64,000 bases of DNA from Suillus spraguei (taxonomy: Eukaryota > Basidiomycota > Agaricomycetes > Boletales > Suillaceae). The notes beneath the pieces are model-generated. The model had not been told where the DNA came from, ran no database searches, and saw only the letters and a program-made list of their open reading frames with translations. The stretch lies in contig JABCPU010000017.1 of assembly GCA_016800925.1 (NCBI GenBank), forward strand, positions 337,652 to 401,651, read 5' to 3'. Positions 1 to 11,965 of the stretch are shown in pieces; the first letter of the stretch is position 1, and each line of letters begins with the position of its first letter. The position numbers were made by a program, and so were the translations under genes.

Positions 1-2255
1 CCGGAATATGCCGAGTCAAGAACATTTCATCGTCACATAGTACTTGAAGTAATGCATGCAAATAGAGATAATGCAAATGCAACAAAGGGAAGCGCACGAA
101 GTTAGCACTTTGCAATGGAATGTTGCAAGCACGATGTGTACAATAAGTCAGATTATGATAAACGAGCATATCCAAACATGTAACTAAAAAGGAAAGTCAC
201 CTATCGTCACACCGCGACAGTCAGTTTTCACTGCGCTTCAATCCTTGATCAACGCAATACTTTGATCAAGGGCGTTTTCACATTCTAATAACCGATCAGA
301 TGGCTCCATATAGTAGGTTTGCATGCCATCGAAACACTCCTGCAATTCTAGTAGTGATATTTTCCGTTCCCAACAGCTTTTGGTCAATCCGCTACCATTG
401 TCTCGTGTGCAAGGAGATTCAAAATTCCTGCATTCTATCTGTACAATAAGTCAAGACTCTGGGCTTCCTCGTGGAACGCATCGCGAGTGCTAATGAAGAT
501 ATTCCGAGTTTGATTCGGATGTTAGAGTCAAAGCGTTCTAGGTACATCACATACATCATTACCATTACTTGAGCTTTTGATCCAATTTATGTCCATTGAG
601 GTAGTCTACCCTATGTCGGACATTACTAGCTAGCCTAAGGGGCCCTTGCCTCTACGATATCTCGAGCTTCTCAAGACTCGCAGATGAGTCCTTGCGTGGG
701 CCTTTTTAGTTCTTGGCATTGACGTCGTTGCAAAATTGACCCCTGGAACAGAACATCAGGTGATCAAGATAGACTCGCAGGCAGGTGATACAGTCTGCTT
801 CTATTATATCGGCAAGTCGTTTCTGATACCCCTGACCCCATTTGCGGAACAGGTACGCACAGACTTCCTCGCGTATCAAGCACCGACGGAACCGTACTCT
901 CGGTATATACAGACGAGTATTCTTGGGGGGCTGGCAGGGGTAGCTGCACAGTTTGAGTTCTTATAGTCGAACTCACACACCGTCCTGTTATCCCCTAACA
1001 GCATCTTGACCTGTATGGTGTTCGACTAAACCGGACATCCTGTCTCATTGCGCCTAGAACTGCGGTCCTAGATTCTGTGAGTTTTCGGACAGTACCCGTG
1101 TGTTCTATCTAAAATTATCCGTAAAATCGAAGATCCTGCCCCAACCCCATCTCAGTGCGTTCACCTCCAGACAAAGTCACCTTCGAATTCTCATGATATG
1201 AATATGTTTCGACACCCCAATGTACATGTGGGGAGTCATGTGACCGACGAACGCATCTCCTCGACCCGGTCGACCGTACCGGACTCAACCCGGTTGCATT
1301 TGCGGAGGAGAAGAACACGGTGCGTACCTCGTTGCCCCCTTCCATCCCTGTCCGAAGAAACGAAGAGTCCTCATGGTGATTGACATCACCAAGTCGAGGC
1401 TTATTAGCTTCGACATACGTACGATGGCGTAAAGTGCACCGGAAATAACGCTGAAAATGGTATCGGTATTCTTTTATTTGCGTCGTCAGTGACATAAGTA
1501 TATGTGACGGCTACATAACCTGCCTTTTTCAACCCGTCAGACTGTTGGAATGGAATTCTGATTCTTGATATTTATCGATAGATTGTCTGGACCCATGACA
1601 TGCTTTAGATAAGACTGAGTACATATCGGGGGTGCGGAACACCCTATCCCCATCACATTTTCGATTGCAGGCCAGGGCTTCAAATTAATTTTCAGGGACT
1701 GAAGTGATCCGTCTTTCCTGGACTCGTATCTACCACGCTCAACATTGAAAATGCTTCCCGCCAAGAGCTATTCTCCATTAATGGCTTAGACCCTGGAACC
1801 TGAGAGCGGTATTTATGTCAAAGCGCCCGAGTGGCGTGTACGAGGAATTTCTAAAGTTACATACGGGCGTTAGTCCTTAACCTTATGGTACTTTTGGTAT
1901 CAGATCATCACGTTAAGATGTTCAATCACATTGCTAATATTACGAATCAAATGTATATAGTAACAAAAGGTTTAACAAAAAGGTTTGAAGTGTGAATACG
2001 TCAGACAAATAGAAATCCAGAGCCGAAGGAGTGGTCTATAGGTTGAGGACCGTGAGGAATAGGATTACGAAGTGCGTCATGAGATTGGAGGGTGGTATCG
2101 CAGGACATAAAAGGACAAAACATAGATGGGACGGAATGATTGAATACTAACCATTTTCGAGAGAGAAAGTCATGAAATGGGTAGCGCTAGACTGGCGTCC
2201 ACGATGCAAGATATCGACTAAATATCTATCCCACCGGATTCAATCAGCCCGGCGT
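1..2255. other. gene-free stretch
   Basis: No reading frame here shows a recognisable domain, consistent splice structure or protein-like composition; the open frames are short and overlap on both strands. No RNA gene or long terminal repeat could be identified by eye. Decayed repeat sequence is possible. Confidence 0.5.
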
Positions 2256-3239
2256 TCAGTCCGCGCGCTCTTGCTTGATAGTTCCCATGGGGATGACAAA
2301 CCAACTTTCTCCCTTGACGAGCAACTCGGAAAGACCGCAGTAGTATGCAATCAGAGCAGTGAGAATACCGAATCCACCACCAGCCCTTGTAACATGGACC
2401 TTGGATGTCCAGGCGCCAGCCGCGAGGAGTATGAAGGTAATGCACAGGAAGAAGAGAAGGCCGATGAAGCTGAAGTTACGACGAAGCGCACCAATCCTAT
2501 CGAGGATGCATTAAAAGTTAAATAAAATCCAAAAGAAAGCCTGACGCACATGAGCAAGAATGTGAAAACAAACCAGGTCATCAGGTAGATGCCGATTGCC
2601 TGGTTCAGCTCATCATCATTTCCATCGTACGCAGCGACAATTCCAGAGCCGGGTATGAAGATAGTAGCGTATGACATCCAGAATGCACCGTAGGAAGTAA
2701 AAGCTGACCAACAAAACCGTCAGTATCACATTTAGATGGTCAGTGAAATAAAGAATAGAGCCGGAATGTTCTGCCTGATAGCAAGAAACGGGTTGACCAA
2801 AATAGGTAGGCTCCGATCCAGATCACATGACCGCAGCGATCGCGTTGGTCGACAAAATAATACACGTCCACCATGGGCAGGCGAAGAGACAATTACAACC
2901 AAATCACTAACCTGTTGCACCAAATACATTGCCGCGGGGGAACTCCCACATACCAGCAAGAAGCTGGGCAAGACCACCACAGAAGCAAGCCATGCCGACG
3001 ACTACATTAGGGACAGCGATTCCACGCGCGTTGACGGTGTAGAGGGATAGAATGAAGGTCGTAGACGCGAACGAGAAGAGACCACTATTATATAATGAGC
3101 TCAGATCCCCGGCGGGCACGATAAACAGAGTGAACTTACAGTGCACCTGGGTTGGCGATGCGCGTTGCGGGACGGGTGCAGGCCTCACGTGCTTCTCGTG
3201 CATTTGGTCGGTGGAGTTAGCTTTCTCGACGTCAGACAT
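2256..3239 (-). CDS. GPR1/FUN34/YaaH (ATO) family acetate/ammonium transporter, frame-disturbed
   Basis: Six-helix plasma-membrane transporter of the ATO family, which moves acetate/succinate and is linked to ammonium export. Four exons fit: 3239-3140, 3084-2912, 2703-2550 and 2496-2256, with introns of 55, 208 and 53 bp; the middle intron is long for this genome. The start Met begins an MSDVEK N-terminus. Family landmarks follow in order: NPGALGLFSFASTT, VGMACFCGGLAQLLAGMWEF, GNVFGATAFTSYGAFW and the C-terminal GESWF. One problem: the start frame and the NPGAL frame in exon 1 differ by one base, and exon lengths sum to 668 rather than 669. One base seems missing near the C-run at about 3170-3180, by mutation or assembly error. 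With it the protein would be 222 residues, the usual family length. Confidence 0.85.
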
Positions 3240-5944
3240 GGTGAATGAGTGGGTTATTGTAGAGAATTTGAAAATGCGCAGAACAGAGAAGTTGGACAAG
3301 GTTGAGAAGCCATCGAACCCGCTATTTATCCAGCGGGAGAACCGAAATAAGAAACGGTGAATTTGTGTATGACTAAGCAGGCCGCACTAGCATAAACTTA
3401 ATTAATCAAAGATGCAGCAACCAGGCTTGTGATGCGACCGCGACCGCTTCCAGCTAACGTCGGGCTCCATCCACATAACCGCATCAATTCATTCCACGTT
3501 CTGTCACTTCATCTTTGCGCCCGTCAACAAAGTTCTCCACGGCGTTGCAAAACAAATGGCCGCCGCCTTTGTCGCATATGAGCCCTTGTTATACTTGTGC
3601 GGTCTTGGCATTTGTTGACATCACGTTAACGCTTTCCCCGGATTCACTTCTATTCGAGCGCCGAAATAAATAATAATGATAAAAAAGTGATACAACTTCT
3701 AACCAAATTTAAATTTTGACCTTGATCCTTCTATCGGATCCATGCATGTGATGCTGGGGCAAAAGCAATAATGTTTCTATACTGCTCAGGTTATAATGTG
3801 CTGTTTGGTCGCAGACCAAGCGTATCCGAGTCTGGAGAGACAAACGGTGTGTGTCGCCCTTGAAGCGAGTTCCACAGGACCCAGGTCGGCTTAAGGTCTC
3901 TGTTTTAATTATGTAGTGATCTTTTGTTCGACCCATCAAGACTAGTGGGTCACCGTGCGTTATTACCACTTGGAATTCGGCGGGTAATACTTTATTTTTC
4001 AGTTATGTCTGAGGCCTGAGGAGCCATCGGCGAGTAACAGGTGGTGTAATAACATTGGACATTGAGTATTTCTCAAAGGTATATTTTTTGGCCACCACTC
4101 GCAGTGCTAGTGATAGTGTTGACGTTATAAAAAATATTCACTCCGGAAACACGCATGTAGCCCGATGGGGCCGTCGCCGAGTTAGCGCTGGTGGCTCGGA
4201 ACATATATACCGTACTTACGTGTGTGAATCCCTCCGGGCAAGAGTGGAGAAAGGTGACCGTTCGGCGTCCAAACTCGAGGCTGGTCAGTGGCGGGTGGGC
4301 CAGTGAGGGATGGGTTGGATAATTTGCATTTCAAGTCGACCTTTGGATCAAACATAGTTACAATAATTTGCAGATTCACTTTGGGTATGAATACAGGTGG
4401 ATATACAAAAGTGTGGTTCTAGGAGTGCACGCCGCTTGACATGGGCCCGCTCCCACGTGCCCTCCTCCCGCTCGGCAGCGCCAGGCAATCGTCGGGAGGA
4501 GCATGGTATCCGAAACTCTCACTGATCCTGTCATTGGCAGCATCAGACAATCATATCGGCTGGAGCTTGATGACGCACAATACCCGAATCTGCCAGCGTA
4601 CACAATGAGTAATCGATTCTGCCAACACTCGTCAGCATGTCAAACCAAATTCTCAAGTTCAGCACCTGCCAGGCAGACATCAAAACGGACGCAACCTTGT
4701 CGACGTCGTTCGGACCCTACTTCTGAGTTTAGTAGATGTATCAACAGAAAGGACAAACACAAATAATCGAAAGTATCATATGGGGTACTGGCGCTTGACA
4801 GCTACCAAGCAATTCGACCCCGTGGTGTGACCACATACGCTATAAATGAGCAAGTTGGATCAAAAGAGTAGCAATAGTAGTACTACATACCCATGAAAAA
4901 GGGACGGACCAACTTGCAGCCTTGATGGCCGCGGGTTTCACCGCACCTTTCCCTCCAACAGGTCCCGCTCATGAACACACGCAGCTCGGTTAGCTACCAA
5001 CTTGAAGGGCAAAGAGCTTAATCACAAACTCGGGACTATGACATGTGCCGAGCTCACGACACGACCACTGAGAAATGCGCGATCGGTCACTAGTTATTGA
5101 AAGGTAGATGGGACCGGTGAGCAACGTGTTGAGCTATTATGACTCATGAGGTTGCATCGTGGTATTAGTCGAAGGGGCTTGGCGGGAAATAAAGGAACTC
5201 AACTCAAGGGTCGGGTCAAGGCGGTGTCTTTCCAGAAGGTGGATATGAATGCTATATGAATGGGTCGAGTCATTACTAAGATAATTACTTTTAAACCAAG
5301 CCTGATTTGCGCTTTCGTGGTCGGACGCTCAAATTTCGTCCACGTCGAGTTTGAGTCTGGGATCACTATATGTCAGCCATGCAGCAGCCCCAACGTGTCC
5401 CGTAAATACAATCATGAACGTGTAGGGCGCTAGAAAATGTTTCTAACAAAGCAGTAATGCTGAACTTTGGTGGGTGCCGTGAGTACGCAATTAGTGCATG
5501 ATGAGTCCGCCAGTTCTTACTAATTTCACCGAATAGAAACCTTTTCCGAGTCACATGCGTGTTTCTGCCCGTGCTTGTCCCCAGGCCGTGCCAGTGGATC
5601 CGACCGTTCGAGATCATCCGAAGGTAGAGCGGCCCCGCTGCCGCAACTTGTTCGACAGCTGTCACCGATTCCTTCTGACAGCTGCTGTAGCCACCACTGA
5701 TGCACCGCTCAGTTTCTCTAAAAGGCGAACCATCTGATCAAACAATCATCAGCTAATATCATCATTCTCAGTCACCGTATCGATTGCATTCCCTGGTACA
5801 AATAAATATACAACGTATGCGTCTATCGGGGTCGTAAATACAGTTTCAGGTGCTCTAATATATCCTATGTACATCGACTTGCCGGGAGAGAACGTTTATC
5901 TTATCATCCATCTAACGCGATTCATACATCCCTGCTTCAGGGCA
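3240..5944. other. gene-free stretch
   Basis: About 2.7 kb with only short overlapping frames on both strands and no recognisable domain or repeat. The first few hundred bases should hold the promoter of the ATO-type transporter gene. Confidence 0.45.
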
Positions 5945-7817
5945 TCATCCTCCAAAGAGAATATGAAGGATCAAAGAAATGGTGGCCGTCATCGATATAA
6001 ACATGATGATGTACTGGGGTATCAGAAACGCTGACAGAGGCTCAGCATTACCTGTCCCAGAGTACACTTGAGTCAGAAACACCTAATCACTGCTTAGTAT
6101 TATGGTCAAGATGAAGAATCACTTATAAATACCAATGTGGTCGCGGAGGGCAAGCCTGAATAGAGCCTAATGCTCAAGGTTAGGTTTTATTCATCAAATG
6201 TTCAAAGGGACGTACATGCATACGAATCTGAGGACATTGTTAGAAGAATCTATCAGTCCGATATGTGTAAATTGCTGGCAAATGAGGATACCCAGAACGG
6301 GCATCACATGAGTCTGCCAACAGCCAAACTTCCGATGGCACCAAGAGGGAGAGAACTCCACTGGTTTCGTGGGATGTTTAGTCTCGCAAGAGCGGACCCA
6401 AGGGTAATCAAACCCATTGGTACTGATGCGCCACTAAAAAAAGTGGCCGTCTTCATGATAAATGCGAGTGGAGGTTGGCCATCGGGCGCTAAAGGTATAT
6501 GGGTGCCTGGAACGCCTGGAACAAAAAGCGCTTTCAATGGAGGAACGATAGCAATGATGAATGAGATGATGATCGACAAAGACGGGGGAGTCATGAGGGA
6601 TCGAAGGAATCCAAAGGTCAACCTAAGAAACTTGTGGAACCAATGAACATGTGTGTCCCCGGTGATGGAACCAGGAAGACTGGTAGGTGTGGAAACTTTC
6701 TGGGCTCCATCAGTCAAAAGCGGATCGGGCTGTACGAATGTAGATGAGGGAGAAGTAGGATCAGGCAGATGTTGATTCCCTAATGTCAATACTCCAATTT
6801 CTTCCTGTTCCGGCGGTCTATAACATACGGTGACAGAGTCCTCATGTATGGATATCGCATGAGCTGAGTTTTTTTCACCAGTACTATTTTGACCGACTTC
6901 GGTATGGATTTCCTGGACTGGTGGACGGTTGAAGAGAAAGATCCGCCTGAGATGCACGAATCCAGCAGCTAGTTTCGATTGAATCTTCGAGTGTTTGGTG
7001 TCCAGCCTCTCCCTGACTTCATCATCTTCCAAGTCAGGACCATCGAAATCCATCATGACACACCGGTGTCCGCCAAGAGGAAACAGTGTGACCTATGGAT
7101 GTTGCAGTGACGGAAGTAACTGCATAACCGACATACTTACATAGAACACGAACAGAAAAACAGCAATGTAGCCCACTGCCAAGTTTTCATCATCAGTTCC
7201 ATTGAAAGAACCCGACGCCATTACGCTCAGGGCGACAGATATAGCTAATGTAAACAAGTGTCAGACAGAATGTACGGCGAAGGGTCCTGGTGAGCTTACG
7301 GATATCACCGACATTCGCCCACCCTCCAGCCACAATAATTCCATATCGGAATCTGTGAGGAACCCAAAAGAGTTGCTTGATGATCCACGACAGTGTTATG
7401 CCGATTAGCATATAGATCACAGCAAGGAGAACAAGAGGGCCTTGAAGTAACCTTAGTCAAAGTAGAGATTGAAAAAGCACAAAATCGCACCAAGTTCAGT
7501 AATATTTGATGAGTTGAACGATGGCACGATTGTCGAGAACATCAGGTTTGGCGTCGTAACATTCTGCCAATCGATCAGTCATGCATACTCGAATCAAAAA
7601 ACCGCCTACTATGATGACTAGCCCCATCCCGCGAGCCGCCATGGCGGGTAATAAGCCTGCCTTCGTGACTGCAAACCCACATCCTACGCACAAGAACCTG
7701 AAGAAATGACAACGAGCGTGAAAAAAAGCGCAAGGGTAAATTAGAAAAAGTTCCTTGCAGGCGTATGAGCGGTTGGACGGAAATCCAAAGCAGAGTGCCA
7801 ATGACGATGCTACTCAT
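5945..7817 (-). pseudogene. PIN-like auxin efflux carrier family protein, copy 1 (frameshifted)
   Basis: Membrane transport protein family (PF03547), a ten-helix ER or plasma-membrane carrier related to plant PIN/PILS proteins; the fungal substrate is unknown. Starting at 7817 it reads MSSIVIGTLLWISV, then LCVGCGF, NVTTPNLMFS, KQLFWVPHRFRYGI and AGGWANVGDI. After a hydrophilic loop of about 110 residues come APDGQPPLAFIM, PMGLITLGSALARL and, at the end, FLTQVYSGTGNAEPLSAFLI. Exon 1 (7817-7759, 59 nt) and exon 2 (7697-7610, 88 nt) match copy 2 in length. Intron 1 starts with GC (GCAAGG). Near 6300-6310 the frame breaks between GSLAVGRL and MPVLGILICQ; no intron rescues it. It may be a recent pseudogene or an assembly error. 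The rest looks conserved and spliceable. Confidence 0.8.
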
Positions 7818-9639
7818 GATCGTAGACGAGTCGCAATTTGTGATATAAATTTAACCAGTCGAAGAAGGAGCTTGCTTAGAGACAGTCCGTCTTCAATTGG
7901 AATGGGGGAGTTTGCTTCTGGACCATGGAAAACACGATACTTAAATGCATGTATGGCAAGTGCTTTCACGTCTTTGGTGGCATGTTATGGACGTAAGACT
8001 CGATCGCATATAGCCCGACTTTAGGTTCACCCTGAGAAGCGGACCACCGGTCCGTCATATGTTGGTGACATGTTGGTGACATGTTGGTGAGCGAGGTCAT
8101 AAAAATATGGTGCCGTGGTTGTCCGTGCGGCTGCTTTGGAAGCTTTAATTTGAATCAGTAACCAGTGCTATAAGCTGCACGATTGACAACCCCGAGCAAG
8201 GGCCACTATATCCTGGCAAAGTGCGACAACACGGTCCTGAACCAAATTTCGAACCCGAACCATTGCAAACTGAATTGTCATTTGGTTAAAAGTTCAACGT
8301 GGGACGAGACCAGACCTAGGTTCGTCGTTCGGGCTGTATTCGATCTAGTCCGAACAATTCCCATATTAAAAGCTTATTGGTCATTGCTTTTGTTCTGTGA
8401 GCACTGAGGATTAGTGATCGACATCAATAAAGCTAACAACGAGGTCACCTCTTGACAATATCAAACTTGAAATCAAATTCTCGACGTCGACAAGCCGGTA
8501 ATGCCGGTGGTTTCCGATATTTATTAGTTGTAGAATCATGATAACATTACATGCGAAGCGAATGATAAAAAGGTCGAGTCTCGGGCGTCCAATATCAGTT
8601 CATAGTGCGTATCTTAAGGCCACATCTCCGCGATAGCGCAGGCTGAGTTCGCTGTTCCCAGTCCGAACCTGGAACTGGCTATTGTGAACCCGTTCGAAGT
8701 AGGCCGGCCCAGAGTCTACTCATCTTGACCAGGAAATACCGAGCAAGGACCACTTGGAGATAATCTTGCTTGACACTGGCAGGAGATCCTGAGCGATTAG
8801 CAAATTGCTCTAATCATTTACGCATCATTGCAGCTCCTGTGGCAATTGTCAGGAGGTCTACGTTGAGACTAAGCGAGATGCGTCAACGCATCCCTGACGT
8901 GGAGTAGTCAACGGTTGAGCTCGTGACAGCTTGCAAGGATAAAATGTACAGCTGCCGGGTGATGTGGCCTACCGAGGCAGCAGTCTAGTGGCATATTGTG
9001 GCCGTCCTGCCACTTGCTTTGACAGAACTTGGCAGAAGGTCTGGAGTACTAAACGTTAGCAGAAGTTGAAAAGGTATGGAGGAGCATACGTAACTGTAAT
9101 GGTCTACCGAATTACGTAATGAACTGTCGAGACCCTTCCGAGGCTATGCATTATCAACGTACTTAGCCTGGTATCATTCAGACCCTTCGAACGACTATGT
9201 ACAAACCCGGAGCGAAAAAGGTCCTCACAATGAAAGACCCCAGACTCCGTTCAATATCCTTGCTTCCGAGTCAAGTCAGTATTGCACCGAGCCATCACTG
9301 GGCAGTATATACTTAATCCGTATCACCGGAGCCTGAACTGTGGCCTCAAAATCTAAAGTAACGTTTATGACTTGATTGCTGACTTGGAAATCATATCGGC
9401 TGGCGACAAATATTGATGCAGAGTTTATTGCGCTCATGAAATAGAACGTGATTGCGAATTTTACTGATCTTGATATGTCGGACGAACTCGAGATACAGTA
9501 CCACTAGGTCATAATGTCACGTATAGCGACCGGAACTGCCTTTTTCTATACAATATACACTACCAAATAATTTCCACGGTGCGGCGGCACTGCTTCCAGA
9601 AATCAATACATTCAGCGAGTACGACATCGAAATGGTATG
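7818..9639. other. gene-free stretch
   Basis: Nothing recognisable, apart from a small 11-bp tandem repeat near 8058-8092. The sequence next to 7818 should contain the copy-1 PIN-like promoter. The right part leads into transposase remnants. Confidence 0.45.
8058..8092. repeat. 11-bp tandem repeat, three copies
   Basis: The unit ATGTTGGTGAC occurs three times in a row, the last copy incomplete. It is a small microsatellite-like repeat with no visible function. Confidence 0.85.
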
Positions 9640-10170
9640 CTACTTGGTATTCCATTTGTCTAATGCAGTCTGCTTTGCATTCTGCAACTCCTCGCACCGT
9701 GGTGCTGCTCGACATGCACGAAGTTTGTGAACAAAATCAAGTGAAGAATCAGTACTAACTTGCGGCGCAATACATGCCGCCTCGAGGTTTTCGCACAGCG
9801 GAATCAGTTCAGTTGGGTGGATCATCCTCGTCCTCATCATCTGATTCCACTTCAACCAGCTCCCCACTCCTGATTGCTTGCCGGCGCTGAATTTCTGCAA
9901 CAATTGCATCATCTTCTTCATAAGCAGTTGGTTCCCCAACATTCTTCTCTTCTTGAGGGTCGAGAATCTCGTCAACAGTCAGTGGTGCACCAATGATCCG
10001 TCTCCGTGTTGTAACCTCCTCTATAGACTTCATCAATGCATGACGTTGCGGAACCATTTTTCTGGCTAGGTGTCTTCGGTTTCCGCTTGTATGGGGCAGG
10101 TTTTGGACGTAACTGGCGTTTCTTAGGGCTGCGCACCATTGGGATTAGCATAACTATAAAATTAGTCATC
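9640..10170 (-). pseudogene. pogo/CENP-B-type DDE transposase, C-terminal remnant
   Basis: Two overlapping minus-strand frames together look like the tail of a fungal pogo-like (CENP-B/jerky type) transposase. The first carries a basic stretch, KSIEEVTTRRR, LTVDEILDP and an acidic run (VESDDEDEDDPP). After a frame change near 9810 the second continues with LIPLCENLEAACIA, RACRAAPRCEELQNAKQT and a stop at 9640. No DDE catalytic core is present to the right, so the fragment is truncated as well as frameshifted. Assignment rests on similarity of the tail to fungal pogo-type proteins from general knowledge. Its orientation is opposite to the N-terminal remnant at 13209-13530. Confidence 0.55.
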
Positions 10171-10245
10171 TTACACCGTTGTCATGCATCAACTTCCGGC
10201 GACTCAGCAGTAGTCCTACTTGGTACAGACCACATCTCATACTAT

Positions 10246-10288
10246 CCGTTACTATCTATTCGTGACCTTCCACTATTTCGTAATTTTT
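10246..10288. repeat. inverted-repeat partner of 13689-13733
   Basis: About 43 bp here is the near-exact reverse complement of 13689-13733, sharing the CACGAATAGATAGTAAC core. The pair brackets the inverted-repeat element A and part of the pogo remnants. It may be the terminal repeats of an older element into which element A inserted. Confidence 0.6.
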
Positions 10289-10601
10289 GTCTACAGCACT
10301 CAATTTTAAAGTAAGTCCTTAGCTACTTCACTCAGTATATTCTACATACTATACTAGATGATATTCCAAGTGAAATGAAACGATTCCGTCGAGAAATGAT
10401 GGAGATCGTGTTTTCAGTGTGACAGCAGCAAAAATCACGACTGTGTCACCTGCCGTGGCTGCCGACGTCGGGCATTCAATTTAACGGTGCGTTTCATTGC
10501 AGTGAATGAGTAGTGAGCGCTGAGCTGGGCTCAATCGCTATGCCATGGGGTGTCACCGAGCCAAGCTGCTGGCGTCTACCGACCCCGATTATGAGTCCAG
10601 G

Positions 10602-10690
10602 TATGGTGGACGATAGGTTACGGTTCGATTTGCCGATTTGCCGCGACACATTTTGAAGTCCGATCCATGTTTGTTCTAGTCTTGAACTAT
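10602..10690 (+). repeat. left terminal inverted repeat of element A
   Basis: This begins TATGGTGGACGATAGG and runs through TTCGATTTGCCGATTTGCC to a block containing AATGTTTGTT-like sequence. It matches the reverse complement of 13108-13183 and the left end of copy B from about 34158. Confidence 0.75.
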
Positions 10691-11274
10691 TTCAAGTTGA
10701 ATGTCACAAAGGTTACTACTACATATCGATTTAATGGTCGGACTGGCGCCAATCCCCGACCCCGGAGCTCCGTGTCTTGAGCTGCATAGTGATGAATTCC
10801 GGCACGGCTTCAAAGGTTCGTGCATAAGACATAAGTATCTTAGACGCGGGTCACATGGTATACAATCTCGCTGTCAGTTCAGTTATGAAAGGGAAACAGC
10901 ACGAGCACGTTATTAACACTTCCTACAGACAAAGAATTGTGAAGCTCAGAGCCTGCAGGCCTTGCAATTTGACCGAGAACCTATCAATGTACGAACCCCT
11001 CGAAGCTGCTCAGGAATACACGAAGAAACAACCAACAGAGGCTGAGTTTGAAGTTTGCGAGTCAGTTCATAGATATCCAAGGCAGTGTAACGACAAGGAA
11101 GCTTCACCGGCTACGCGATCTACTGCAATCAAGGTAGTGAGAGGACTCAGAGGAGGGGGTTTACACAGAGCACAATATAATTAGTGTTTCAAACGTGTCC
11201 GAAGGCACGACTCACCATGGAGTAAATATCAATGTTGCATCAACATTTTGCACAGGGGTTAAGATGGAGCTCCA

Positions 11275-11965
11275 AGGAAACCATCCATGAGTGGATGTCA
11301 AGGTGTGTTCCGATAAAAAAAAATGCTTTCATCAGCAGGTTTTGAACCTACACAGGAAAGAGAAACAGATTTTGATTCTGTGGTGGTAACCATCAGGCTA
11401 AGACTAGTTACAATGACCTATCAAAGAAACCATCACGGGTGAATATCAAGGTGTGTTCCGATCGAAAAAACCTTGTCGTCGGCAGGTTTCGAACCTGCAC
11501 AGTCCAAGAGAAACAGATTTTGATTCTGTCGTGGCAACCACCAGGCTAACACCAGCTACGGTGAACTTTCAAAGAACCCGTCCACGGGTGAACATCAAAG
11601 TGTGTTCTGTCGGCAGGTTTTGAACCCGCACAGTTCAAGATAAACAGATTTTGATTCTGTTGTGGCAACCGCCTAGCTCAGACCAGTTACGATGAACTTC
11701 TAAAGAAGCAATCCATGAGTGAATGTCAAGGTGTGTTTCAATAGAAAAAAACCTTGTCGTTGGCAGGTTTCAAACCTGCACAGTCCAAGAGAAACAGAGT
11801 TTGATTCTGTTGTGGCAATCACCTGAACCAGTTGAAGTGAACTTCTGAAGAAACCGGCCATGAATGCATGTCAAAGTGCGTTCTGATAGAAAATCAGGTT
11901 TCAAACCTGCATAGTCCAAGAGAAACAGATTTCGATTTTGTTGTGGTAACCACAGTATCCAGGCT
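11275..11965 (-). repeat. tandem array of five tRNA-like units (element A)
   Basis: Five head-to-tail units with a period near 149 bp (some shortened by deletion). On the minus strand each resembles a degenerate tRNA. Unit 2 is the clearest: A-box-like TTAGCCTGGTGG (11549-11538), an anticodon-like stem ACAGA / TCTGT around loop ATCAAAA (anticodon position CAA, Leu-like), a spacer the size of a class II variable arm, an exact B box GGTTCGAAACC (11495-11485) in a T-arm-like GCAGG/CCTGC stem, and a T6 run (11470-11465) acting like a Pol III terminator. Units 1-3 keep B boxes fitting GGTTCRANNCC; units 4 and 5 have one change. The acceptor stem pairs only partly and the D arm is abnormal, so these are unlikely to be working tRNAs. 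Transcription is inferred only. Confidence 0.7.

Noticed and set aside
5366..5665. 99-codon minus-strand open frame
   Set aside because: No domain, no conserved neighbour and no supporting splice sites.
11275..11965. Genuine tRNA genes (Leu-CAA) in the array
   Set aside because: Acceptor stem pairs poorly, the D arm is abnormal and five decayed copies sit in a transposon. Treated as tRNA-like repeats.
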